Shown here: piece after piece, positions 33,024 to 41,767 of the stretch
How positions within the stretch are numbered: position 1 is the first letter of the stretch
Layout: each line of letters begins with the position of its first letter
Assembly (NCBI GenBank): GCA_014238335.1
Contig: JABABI010000057.1
Location: 1-46,180 of the forward strand
Source: Fuerstiella sp.
Lineage (GTDB): Bacteria; Planctomycetota; Planctomycetia; Planctomycetales; Planctomycetaceae
Length of the DNA stretch: 46,180 nt
Reading direction: 5' to 3'
Made by a program: the position numbers and the translations under genes
Notes under the pieces: model-generated
The model's database searches: none
What the model saw: only the letters and a program-made list of their open reading frames with translations
Told to the model about the DNA's origin: nothing

Positions 33024-35798
33024 ATGAATACGCACGAAGCAATTCACCGTAATATTCGGGCCCGCTGCCACTCATCCCAGCTTCGCGGTTCGACATTCGT
33101 TCGCCCCCGGGCGTTTCGTCAGTCGTTGCTAATCCTGGTTCTTTGTCTGCTCACCAGTCCGGCGGTGCGGTCAGCTGACACGTCGGATGGCGTCGACTAT
33201 CAACGCGATATTCAACCCCTGTTGGCTCAAAAATGTGGTGCCTGCCACGGGGCGCTTAAACAACAGGCCGGATTGCGGCTCGATGCCGGCGTGCTGATTC
33301 GCCAAGGCAGCGATAACGGCGCCGTCATGGTCCCAGGCAGGGCTGCGGACAGCACGGTGATTCAGAAAGTTACTGCGAAACATGCCGACGAGCGTATGCC
33401 ACCGGAGGGCGAAGGCACAGCTCTTAAGGCCCATGAGATCGCCCTGTTGAAATCATGGATCAATGCCGGTGCTGCTGCGCCTGCGGATGAGCTGATCCCG
33501 GCTGATCCTCGCGAACACTGGTCCTACCTTGTTCCGCAGCGCCCGCCAGTGCCTGCTTTAGATGACACCAACTGGTCCCAGCCTGTCGACGCGTTCATCA
33601 AACGCGAACATCAGCGTCTGGGGTTAACCGCTGTCGAACCAGCCGATCCGCATACGCTGCTGCGGCGGGTCTATCTGGACCTGATCGGCCTGCCACCGAC
33701 ACAACAGCAGTTGCAGGCATTCATCAACGCCAATGACATGTCATCCGACACATGGCAGCAAGTGGTGGATGACTTGCTGGAAAGTCCGCACTACGGCGAA
33801 CGCTGGGGACGCCACTGGATGGACGTCTGGCGATACAGCGACTGGGATGGCTACAAACAGCAGTTGCGGGGCAGTCAGCGACATATCTGGCGCTGGCGTG
33901 ACTGGATCGTCCAGTCATTGAACGCCGACAAAGGATACGACCGGATGATTATCGAAATGCTGGCCGCGGACGAGGTTGCTCCGAACGCCCCGGAGCTACT
34001 GCCGGCAACCGGTTTTCTGGCACGCAACTTCCACAAGAGCAACCGCAATATATGGCTGGACGCCACCGTCGAACATACGGCAAAAGCGTTCCTCGGAATG
34101 ACACTGAACTGTGCTCGCTGCCACGACCATAAATTCGACCCAATCGCTCAGACGGCGTATTATCAGTTTCGCGCTATCTTTGAACCTCATAATGTTCGTA
34201 CCGATCAGGTTCCCGGCCAGCCCGATGTGGCGAAAGATGGTCTGCCCCGCGCTTATGATGCAAATCTGGCAGCAAAAACGTTTCTTTATCTCCAGGGCAA
34301 CGACAAACGACCCGATGAAGATCACCCCCTGACTCCGGCGGTACCAGCCGTGCTGGGAGGGCACTTCAACGTGCAACCCGTCGAATTACCAATCGAATCT
34401 TACTTTCCGTCTCTGGTCGCTTTTGTAGAACAGGAACAGATCGATGCTGCACAAAAGGCGCTGGCCAAAGTGACGAAGCAGTCCAGCATTCGTGCCGAGT
34501 CTGCCGAGCAGAAGACAACTTCCGATACTCAGTTGCAGGAACTGAAACGATCAGTCGCCGAATTGCGATTGAAATCGCTGGTCGCTCGTTTTGCGGCCGA
34601 CCGAAGTAAGGTCGTGGGGAATGACGCGGAAACCAGCCGGCTGGCCCGAGACGCAGCCAGCGCCGAGCGACAGCTCAACGTCGCACAAGCAGACCTGGTC
34701 GTCGCTCAAAAACAGGCTTCCGTGGGGAAGGCCGAATCACAGGAAGAAGCAGACGAGAAGAAGAAACAGGCCGCAATGGCAGCTGTCCGGAAGGAACTTG
34801 CAGACGCGATCACGAAGCAGAAAACGACTCGCGACGCCTCGACAAAAACCGACGACAAGTACTCGCCAACTGGCAAAGAATACCCTCATACCAGCAGCGG
34901 ACGACGCCTGGCACTGGCTCGCTGGATCGCCAACAAGGCCAACCCACTGACGGCCCGAGTCCTCGTCAACCACATCTGGTTGCGGCACTTCGGTAAGCCT
35001 CTCGTAGATAATGTCTTCGACTTCGGATTACGCAGCGCGAAGCCGCGGCATGTAGAATTGCTGGACTGGCTGGCGGTCGAGCTGATGGAAAATGACTGGA
35101 GCATGAAGCATCTGCATCGCCTGATCGTGACTTCACGGACATGGAGGATGGCGTCAACGGCGACAGAAGCGGGAGCGTCGGACAACCGGACCATTGACCG
35201 CGACAACGATTTTCTGTGGCGCATGAATTTCCGGCGAATGGATGCAGAGATCATCCGAGACAACGTACTCGCTGTTTCCGGCCAGTTGGATACAACCATG
35301 GGCGGAGCCGATATCGACTACAATAAAGGAGAAGAAACGCGCCGTCGCAGCATCTATCTGCGCCACGCTTACGAGAAACAGATGACGATGCTGGTTTTGT
35401 TCGATGCCGCCAGTCCCAACGAATGTTACCGCCGGTCAGAAAGTATTATCCCGCAGCAGGCGCTGGCGTTGTTGAACAGCACATTGTCGCTCAGCCAGTC
35501 AAGGTTGCTTGCTCCCGAACTCTGGCAGACAGCCTCGACCGATCAGTCGCCGCAGGAATCTTTTATTCGTTCTGCGTTTCTGCAGATTCTGTCGCGCCCA
35601 CCAGCCAATAACGAGCTGGCGGCATGCCAGCAGTTTCTGACCAGACAGTCAGCGACACTCGCAGACACATCCGAACTAAACACCTTTGTCGGCGGCAAGG
35701 CCCCGAGGGTCAATCCGGCCACTGATTCACACCAGCGGGCACGGGAGAATCTGGTTCAGGTTCTCATGAATCACAACGACTTCGTGACCGTTCGATAG
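33024..35798 (+). CDS. PSD1-type protein: cytochrome c (PSCyt1) + DUF1549 + DUF1553
   Basis: 924 residues from ATG 33024; TTG 32988 is the only other start. Signal peptide core LLILVLCLLTSPAVRSA. The PSCyt1 domain follows with CGACH (71-75) and MPPEGEGTAL, the c-type haem. The DUF1549 domain has VDAFIKREHQRLGLT, the GERWGRHWMDVWRYSDW block and CARCHDHKFDPI (a second CxxCH). A coiled-coil insertion lies at about 480-610 (Lys/Glu/Gln-rich). The DUF1553 domain ends the protein (RVLVNHIWLRHFGKPLVDNVFDFGLR, LHRLIVTSRTWRM). These proteins occur only in PVC bacteria and their role is unknown; a redox or sugar-processing function in the periplasm is suggested. It is followed by its usual DUF1501 partner 67 bases downstream. 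Confidence 0.92.
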   Translation: MNTHEAIHRNIRARCHSSQLRGSTFVRPRAFRQSLLILVLCLLTSPAVRSADTSDGVDYQRDIQPLLAQKCGACHGALKQQAGLRLDAGVLIRQGSDNGAVMVPGRAADSTVIQKVTAKHADERMPPEGEGTALKAHEIALLKSWINAGAAAPADELIPADPREHWSYLVPQRPPVPALDDTNWSQPVDAFIKREHQRLGLTAVEPADPHTLLRRVYLDLIGLPPTQQQLQAFINANDMSSDTWQQVVDDLLESPHYGERWGRHWMDVWRYSDWDGYKQQLRGSQRHIWRWRDWIVQSLNADKGYDRMIIEMLAADEVAPNAPELLPATGFLARNFHKSNRNIWLDATVEHTAKAFLGMTLNCARCHDHKFDPIAQTAYYQFRAIFEPHNVRTDQVPGQPDVAKDGLPRAYDANLAAKTFLYLQGNDKRPDEDHPLTPAVPAVLGGHFNVQPVELPIESYFPSLVAFVEQEQIDAAQKALAKVTKQSSIRAESAEQKTTSDTQLQELKRSVAELRLKSLVARFAADRSKVVGNDAETSRLARDAASAERQLNVAQADLVVAQKQASVGKAESQEEADEKKKQAAMAAVRKELADAITKQKTTRDASTKTDDKYSPTGKEYPHTSSGRRLALARWIANKANPLTARVLVNHIWLRHFGKPLVDNVFDFGLRSAKPRHVELLDWLAVELMENDWSMKHLHRLIVTSRTWRMASTATEAGASDNRTIDRDNDFLWRMNFRRMDAEIIRDNVLAVSGQLDTTMGGADIDYNKGEETRRRSIYLRHAYEKQMTMLVLFDAASPNECYRRSESIIPQQALALLNSTLSLSQSRLLAPELWQTASTDQSPQESFIRSAFLQILSRPPANNELAACQQFLTRQSATLADTSELNTFVGGKAPRVNPATDSHQRARENLVQVLMNHNDFVTVR

Positions 35799-35865
35799 CA
35801 GATTCACATTTCGTCGACAAAGAATCCGTTACTTACAACACAAGCTCCCCGGACGGAACAATCAA

Positions 35866-37356
35866 ATGAACGCCGGATCCCCTGCTGCTCAGTTTCCAAT
35901 CTCACCTTCGTCCCGCCGCCGGGCCTTTCTGCAGGACATGGGCCTGGGATTCGGCAGTGTGGCATTGGCTTCAATGCTTGACCGAGAAGCTTCTGGTGCA
36001 GAATCCGGGAGGGCGCAAAATGGTGACCGCACGTCCTTCGCGCCGAAGGCAAAGAACGTGATCTGGCTGTTCATGATCGGTGGCGCCAGCCATATGGAAT
36101 CGTTCGATCCCAAGCCCGCGTTAACTCGCTACGCCGGCAGGACGATCGATGAAACTCCCTTCGGCGAAGTACTAAAGTCACCTTTTTTGGACAATGAACG
36201 CGTTGTGGCGTTTGACCCGAACAACGGCTTCGTCCGCAACACCTGCTATCCCCTGCAGGTCGGATATCACCGACGCGGCGACAGCGGTCTGGAAATCAGT
36301 GACTGGTGGCCGCACGTGGGCGACTGTGCCGACGACTTGTGTCTGGTCCGTTCAATGTGGACCGAAGACAGCAACCACGGGGCTCAGCTCCAGTTTCATA
36401 CCGGTCGGCACCGGGCTGATGGATTCTTTCCGACGATCGGATCGTGGGTCAATTACGGACTGGGATCGCTGAATGACAACCTGCCGGAGTTCATGGTTCT
36501 GGGAACACCGCTGGCCGATTGCTGCGGCGGGCGGGAGGCGCATCGGGCCAACTATCTGGGTCCGCAGTACGATGGCGTGCCACTCAAAGTCGATCCGCAG
36601 AACAGCATGCCCTATCTATCACCCGAACAGGGCGTTTTCGTTGAAGAGCAGCGGCAGCAACTGGATTTATTGCGCCAGCTAAACCAGTTCACATCAAATA
36701 AGAACCCGGACGACACTGCCATTCTGGCCCGCATCCGAGCCTATGAACTGGCGTTCCACATGCAGATGACCGTGCCACATGTGGTCGACCTGAACAACGA
36801 GACTCAGGAGACACAGGACCGATATGGGCTCAATCAAAAACAGACAAAGACCTTTGGTCGGCAGATGCTGACAGCACGGCGTCTGGTCGAAAATGGTGTC
36901 CGCTTTGTTCAGGTCTACCACGGCAGCAGCGGTGGAGCCGGTCGCTGGGATGCTCACAAGGGGCTGAAAAAAGGCCATTCAACAGTCTGTGGCGAAGTCG
37001 ATCAGCCAATCGGCGCTCTGCTGAAGGACCTGAAAGAACGGGGCCTGCTGGATCAGACGATCGTCGTCTGGGCCAGTGAATTCGGTCGCACTCCAGGTTC
37101 TCAACACAGCGACGGGCGGGATCACCATCCGTACGGTTTCACGGTCTGGATGGCAGGCGGAGGCGTCAAAGGCGGAATAGCGCACGGAGCCACGGACGAA
37201 CTCGGCTTTCACGCGGTCGAAAACCGGCATTACGTCAGCGACATTCACGCCACGCTGCTGCACCAGTTGGGTCTGGAGCCTCATCGCCTTGCCATTCCCG
37301 GCCACAAGCGTCTGGAACGCGAAGTTGGCACGCCGATCCAGGATGTCATTGCCTGA
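35866..37356 (+). CDS. DUF1501 protein with Tat-like signal
   Basis: 496 residues. The N-terminus has SRRRAFLQDMGLGFGSVALAS, a twin-arginine-like signal followed by a hydrophobic region, so it is probably exported folded. The body matches DUF1501: NVIWLFMIGGASHMESFDPKP, SMWTEDSNHGAQLQFHTG, GSWVNYGLGS, and near the end VWASEFGRTPGSQ, DGRDHHPYGF and ATDELGFHAVEN. The fold is related to alkaline phosphatase/sulfatase, with conserved Asp/His metal positions, but no substrate is known. It follows the PSD1 gene directly; the pair is a hallmark of planctomycetes and occurs in dozens of copies per genome. Cotranscription is likely (67-base gap). Confidence 0.92.
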   Translation: MNAGSPAAQFPISPSSRRRAFLQDMGLGFGSVALASMLDREASGAESGRAQNGDRTSFAPKAKNVIWLFMIGGASHMESFDPKPALTRYAGRTIDETPFGEVLKSPFLDNERVVAFDPNNGFVRNTCYPLQVGYHRRGDSGLEISDWWPHVGDCADDLCLVRSMWTEDSNHGAQLQFHTGRHRADGFFPTIGSWVNYGLGSLNDNLPEFMVLGTPLADCCGGREAHRANYLGPQYDGVPLKVDPQNSMPYLSPEQGVFVEEQRQQLDLLRQLNQFTSNKNPDDTAILARIRAYELAFHMQMTVPHVVDLNNETQETQDRYGLNQKQTKTFGRQMLTARRLVENGVRFVQVYHGSSGGAGRWDAHKGLKKGHSTVCGEVDQPIGALLKDLKERGLLDQTIVVWASEFGRTPGSQHSDGRDHHPYGFTVWMAGGGVKGGIAHGATDELGFHAVENRHYVSDIHATLLHQLGLEPHRLAIPGHKRLEREVGTPIQDVIA

Positions 37357-37398
37357 CACGAACCGGAAAATGATCAGCAGGTGTCCCTGTCGAGCCGA

Positions 37399-38595
37399 TC
37401 ATACGGAGATCGTGTTCATCAGAATCAACACAGTCATGATAACGCCTCCTGCCGCAGGCAGCAGGAAAGCGCGGCGCAGACCCTTTTTCATTGCAATAAA
37501 GCCCATGGCGATCGGCAGCAGCGTCCAACCCACCGAAGCACACGCGAAGATCATCCCGACAGATCGGCCGGCAAACGGCATGCGGTCCGTGCTTTGCAGA
37601 TGAGTGAACAGCTGACCAATTATGTTCGGAAAGAACGGCCCGCAAATGAAACCTGCGAACACGATAGCGGCCACCACAACCCTGCGAGATTTCGCCACGA
37701 CAAGACTCAGCATCGTCAACACCGCAAGAACGGCGATTGCCACCTGCACCGCCTGAGTAATTCGGACGAGCTCGGCACTGTCCAGGTCAGCGCCGTGAAT
37801 GGTCCAGGCCGTCAGCAGCCGCGCTCCCATGAAACACAGCCAGAAAGCGGACAATGCTCGCGCAGCAATCCGGTCCGAAACTTCCTCTGCCTCACCCTCG
37901 GGAGCAGATTCTCTGACGAGTGTCGTAGCCCAGCCCGCAGTGCCGGATTCAATCACGACCCAGCACATCATCGTCAGACCAAGCAGCCAGATCGTCCTGT
38001 CCGCGAGCAGCTCAGAGAATCCTGCGAAGGCACTGGCAAGATCTCCATTAAGTTCTCCGCCACCCAGGTCCTGACCAAATGCCAGCACAAACGGCAGCAC
38101 GGCCAGCACAGCAATGACGGTTAATGCTTTACGGAATCCTACTCTGGCATGCAGAGTCAAGATCAGCAGGGGACACAAAAACGCGCCGCCGCCGAAGAGT
38201 GCATCGCCAAGATTCGAACCGGTGAACGGGTCATCAAACGCTCCCGCCATCACCGGGTTGGCGACATTGATCATCGCCGTCCAGCCAACGGCCAACAGCA
38301 CGGTCGCGACAACTGCAACGCTGTACTTTTTGACATTGGCGAAGATCAAAAAGCTGACCACAACCAGCAGCGAACCGACCATCCAGACGGGCTTGCGTCC
38401 ATATGTATCCGACAACGCCCCACACAGAATAATAATCGGTCCCACCATCAGCCCAAACGTGGAGATGAGCCCGCCGACTTTCGCCTCATCCAGTCCGATT
38501 TGTTTACTCAGTGGCAGCTTGATTGCACCGAGTGTTGCATAACACAAACCAGTGACCGGAAGACTGAGCACGATAAAGAGCTGAAGATACGTCAT
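37399..38595 (-). CDS. Major facilitator superfamily transporter
   Basis: 398 residues with about 12 membrane segments. Sequences such as LFIVLSLPVTGLCYATLGAIKLPLSKQ, then VGGLISTFGLMVGPIIILCGALSDTYGRKPVWMVG are the classical MFS start, with the loop 2-3 motif GALSDTYGRKPVW. A charged loop at mid-protein (SAPEGEAEEVSDRIAA) separates the two six-helix halves. The substrate is unknown; in context it may import sugar or sulfated-glycan products. Its start lies 143 bases after the last sulfatase gene, so it may be the final gene of that transcript or be separately expressed. Confidence 0.88.
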   Translation of the reverse strand: MTYLQLFIVLSLPVTGLCYATLGAIKLPLSKQIGLDEAKVGGLISTFGLMVGPIIILCGALSDTYGRKPVWMVGSLLVVVSFLIFANVKKYSVAVVATVLLAVGWTAMINVANPVMAGAFDDPFTGSNLGDALFGGGAFLCPLLILTLHARVGFRKALTVIAVLAVLPFVLAFGQDLGGGELNGDLASAFAGFSELLADRTIWLLGLTMMCWVVIESGTAGWATTLVRESAPEGEAEEVSDRIAARALSAFWLCFMGARLLTAWTIHGADLDSAELVRITQAVQVAIAVLAVLTMLSLVVAKSRRVVVAAIVFAGFICGPFFPNIIGQLFTHLQSTDRMPFAGRSVGMIFACASVGWTLLPIAMGFIAMKKGLRRAFLLPAAGGVIMTVLILMNTISV

Positions 38596-38738
38596 GAAGA
38601 CTTACCGCAATTTGACGATATAAGAAGGTGCACCAGTATACGGAAAAATCTGAACAAAATCACGCTGTCAGCACATCTTCCGATTCGCAATGGACGAACC
38701 AGGCCGAAGCGATACGAGTGCGGTCGACGTGTGCCAAT

Positions 38739-40340
38739 CTATGGCTTCCTTGAATCATGTGGCACGTGGGGTCGCGGCGCAAAGAAATAGTCGGGATAGG
38801 TCAACGTCAGTCGCGACTTGGCGGGAATACCGTCCTCAATGCAGGCGTCGATCTCCGCTTTTAGTCGCTGCAGGTTGCCAGGGACAAGCAGCATGTCATG
38901 CGTTTGCGTGCGCCATGTTGCGAGTTGCTGCTTCAATTCTGCCAGCACGACCGAGTGGTCAGCGTTCGGCGCAAGATCCCGAAACTCATACGGATCGCTG
39001 TGCAGGTCGTACAGTTCAAACGCCGGCGGCGTCTGCATGCGACGATACGATGCCCGAACGGGGTCCGAAGCTGACTCAATCGTGTCCGGCAGATCGGGGA
39101 AGAAGCGATTCAGCGTGAACGCGTGTCCCGGATTAGTCTTCCCGGGCAGCAGGTTTTGAATCAGTTTGTATCGTTCGTCGCGCACTGTTCGCTGAGGATA
39201 AAAATTGTGCGCTGAATGAAGGTGGTACTCCGTGAACAGATAACGACGCCACTCAGGCTCAGCACTGTCCGGCGGATGCGTCTTCAGCAGCGGCAGCAGC
39301 GGACGCCCCGGCAGGTCGGCGACCGGTATTGCCCCTGCAACTTTCAACAATGTCGGCATCAGATCAAGAGTCGACACAAGTTCCTGACGGACCAGATTCG
39401 ATGTCGTATGCCCTGGCCACCGAACGATCAACGGTATGCGCACACCACCTTCGTACGACGTTCGTTTGCCGCGCAACAGGTCCGCACCGTGATCGCCCAG
39501 GTATACGACCAGCGTATTGTCGGCCTTACCTGAGCGCTGCAAAGCTGCCAGCAGGTCTCCGACCAGCGAATCCAGTCGATTCATGCAGTTGTAGTAGTCG
39601 GCAGTGTCTTCTCGCAGTTGTGGCGTATCGAGTCCGAAATAAGCCAGCGGTTTCACGTCAGCACCAGTCAGCGGATCTTCCGGCAGCCCACGTGCCTGGC
39701 GGATAAACGGACGATGTGCGTCAGGATAGTTCACACTCAGAAAGAAGGAATCGTCGCCGGCGCTCATAAATTCTTCCGCATGTTGCGCGTAGTCGCCCAG
39801 CTTCTTACGGCTGAAGTTCGCAGACGAGATTCTGTGCACATCGAACGGAAATGCCGACGCCGGATTGATGTGCAGTTTCCCAATGATGCCCGTCCGGTAA
39901 CCTACGCTCTTCAAACTGCGGACGATGTTCGGCGTATCCTGGCGATACATACGAAACTTCCAGGTAGCCAGTCCGATCTGTCCGTTCTGATGCGGATAAA
40001 GTCCGGTCAGCAATGCGGCTCGAGACTGACTGCAGCCCGCCTGCGGAACATACGCGTTGTGAAACCGCACTCCCTCTGCGGCGAGCCTGTCCAGTACCGG
40101 GGTCTTCACATAAGGTTCGCCGTAACAACCCAGTTCCGGGCCGTTATCTTCAGAAACGATCAACAGAATGTTGGGGCGTTCTGTCGCGGGGGAGCATGGC
40201 AGTCCCGCGAGTGGACAACACAGGACGACGACAGCAATTAACCGCAAGCCAAGAGGGCCGCGTTTCCGCGTGATCAACGACTCGCGCGGCCCGCCAGGCA
40301 CGGGGATAAACGATGTGATTGTGCGTGCAACGTTGATCAC
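38739..40340 (-). CDS. Secreted sulfatase with CSQSR active-site motif
   Basis: 533 residues from a GTG that overlaps the preceding sulfatase stop (GTGA, 40337-40340). Signal region LRLIAVVVLCCPLAGLPC. NILLIVSEDNGPELGCYGEP gives the metal aspartate region. AGCSQSRAALLTGLYPHQNG has Cys103 in CSQSR, not the usual CxPxR; Gln in place of Pro is seen in some heparan-sulfatase-like groups but is worth testing. GKLHINPAS, YPDAHRPF and VVYLGDHGADLLRGKRTSYEGG complete the active site. Last of four sulfatase genes in one operon. Confidence 0.88.
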   Translation of the reverse strand: MINVARTITSFIPVPGGPRESLITRKRGPLGLRLIAVVVLCCPLAGLPCSPATERPNILLIVSEDNGPELGCYGEPYVKTPVLDRLAAEGVRFHNAYVPQAGCSQSRAALLTGLYPHQNGQIGLATWKFRMYRQDTPNIVRSLKSVGYRTGIIGKLHINPASAFPFDVHRISSANFSRKKLGDYAQHAEEFMSAGDDSFFLSVNYPDAHRPFIRQARGLPEDPLTGADVKPLAYFGLDTPQLREDTADYYNCMNRLDSLVGDLLAALQRSGKADNTLVVYLGDHGADLLRGKRTSYEGGVRIPLIVRWPGHTTSNLVRQELVSTLDLMPTLLKVAGAIPVADLPGRPLLPLLKTHPPDSAEPEWRRYLFTEYHLHSAHNFYPQRTVRDERYKLIQNLLPGKTNPGHAFTLNRFFPDLPDTIESASDPVRASYRRMQTPPAFELYDLHSDPYEFRDLAPNADHSVVLAELKQQLATWRTQTHDMLLVPGNLQRLKAEIDACIEDGIPAKSRLTLTYPDYFFAPRPHVPHDSRKP

Positions 40341-41767
40341 CGCTTCGCCCCTGTGAACTCAGGGTTTGGCTTCATTGGATCGGCACCGACATCCGTGCGC
40401 CACGCCTTGAGCTTTCCGTACAGTTCCGTGACCTTCGTCAATTCCATGTCTGACAGATCGTTCGTTTCGCCGATGTCGTTGGCAAGGTTGTAAAGCGATA
40501 ACTCGCCAGTCTCGAACGCTTCAATCAACTTCCAGTCGCCAGCGCGGATCACACCGGACGGAAAACTTTGCGGATGTTGGTTGTAGTGCGGGTAGTGCCA
40601 GTAAAGAGCATCCCGGTCGAGTTCGCCACGTCCCGTCAGGACGGGTATCAGACTTGCGCCGTCCACGTGTTGAAACGGTCGTTCGTCCTGCCCTGTGGCA
40701 GCAAGAATCGTTGGATAAAAATCGGTGCTGATGACTGGTTCGTGTGAGACGGAACCTGGTTGCGTATGTCCTGGCCACTTGATAATGACCGGCACGCGAA
40801 GGCCACCTTCATAGTTAGAGCCCTTGTTCGCACGCAGCGGAGAGTTGTCAGTTGCCTTCGCGAAACCGCCGTTGTCACTGGTGAAAATCACCAGCGTCCG
40901 CTGGTCAATCCCCAGTTCCTGCAGCGTTCGCAGGACTCGACCAACGCTGTCGTCCACACTCTCAACCATCGCAGCATAGTCCGGCTTTCCCTGACGATCC
41001 GTCTTTGCAACCTTCTCATAACGAGCAACCTTATCCGGCTTGCCCTGTAACGGAGAATGAACAGCGTAGTGTGAGAGCATCAGAAAGAATGGCTGATCGG
41101 CGTTTTCGCGAATGAACACTTCTGCTTCTTCTGCCAGTCGATCAACCAGATAGTCACCTGATTTGCCAGGCAGCGGCGGTTCTTTATGCAGCGTCTGACC
41201 GGTTGTCGGTATCTTCCAGCTGCCCTTGAAAGGATAGAAATAGCCGCCCGGAGCACCGTAGTCGCGACCTCCGACATTCACGTCAAAACCCTGATGCTGT
41301 GGGTAATAATACGTCTCCGTTCCCAGATGCCATTTGCCCATGAACGCCGTTCGATAACCGGCCTGGCGCAGGGCTTCGGCAATCGTGACTTCTTCCAGCG
41401 GCAGATTCGAAAGATATCGCCCCTCACGCATTTTGTTGCTCGTGGAGCTCCAGCGCCCCGACGGCAACCACTGAGTCAGCAGTAGTCGGGCGGGATACTT
41501 GCCGGTCATAATCGCCGCGCGAGTCGGGGAACAGACGTTGCACGCGGCGTAGCCGTCAGTAAACCGCATGCCATCATCAGCAAGCCGATCGATATTGGGA
41601 GTCTGATAATATGTGCTGCCGTCGCACCCAAGATCTTTCCAGCCAAGATCGTCGATCAGGATCAGCACGACGTTGGTCTGCGGAGCGTCGACCGCCATGG
41701 CGTCAACGGCCGACGCAGAGCAGCTCAGCGCCAATATTAATAGCAGGATGAACTTAATACGCGTCAT
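40337..41767 (-). CDS. Secreted sulfatase (arylsulfatase A-like)
   Basis: 476 residues. ATG 41767 overlaps the preceding gene's stop as ATGA and gives a clean signal peptide (FILLLILALSCSASAVDAMA), so it is preferred over GTG 41812. VVLILIDDLGWKDLGCDGS carries the metal aspartates; NVCSPTRAAIMTGKYPARL carries the formylglycine Cys (about 79) in CxPxR. GKWHLGTETYYPQHQGFDVN and IFTSDNGGFAK are classical. Members desulfate glycans such as N-acetylglucosamine 6-sulfate or galactose 6-sulfate; the actual target cannot be read. Translationally coupled on both sides to other sulfatases. Confidence 0.92.
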   Translation of the reverse strand: MTRIKFILLLILALSCSASAVDAMAVDAPQTNVVLILIDDLGWKDLGCDGSTYYQTPNIDRLADDGMRFTDGYAACNVCSPTRAAIMTGKYPARLLLTQWLPSGRWSSTSNKMREGRYLSNLPLEEVTIAEALRQAGYRTAFMGKWHLGTETYYYPQHQGFDVNVGGRDYGAPGGYFYPFKGSWKIPTTGQTLHKEPPLPGKSGDYLVDRLAEEAEVFIRENADQPFFLMLSHYAVHSPLQGKPDKVARYEKVAKTDRQGKPDYAAMVESVDDSVGRVLRTLQELGIDQRTLVIFTSDNGGFAKATDNSPLRANKGSNYEGGLRVPVIIKWPGHTQPGSVSHEPVISTDFYPTILAATGQDERPFQHVDGASLIPVLTGRGELDRDALYWHYPHYNQHPQSFPSGVIRAGDWKLIEAFETGELSLYNLANDIGETNDLSDMELTKVTELYGKLKAWRTDVGADPMKPNPEFTGAKR

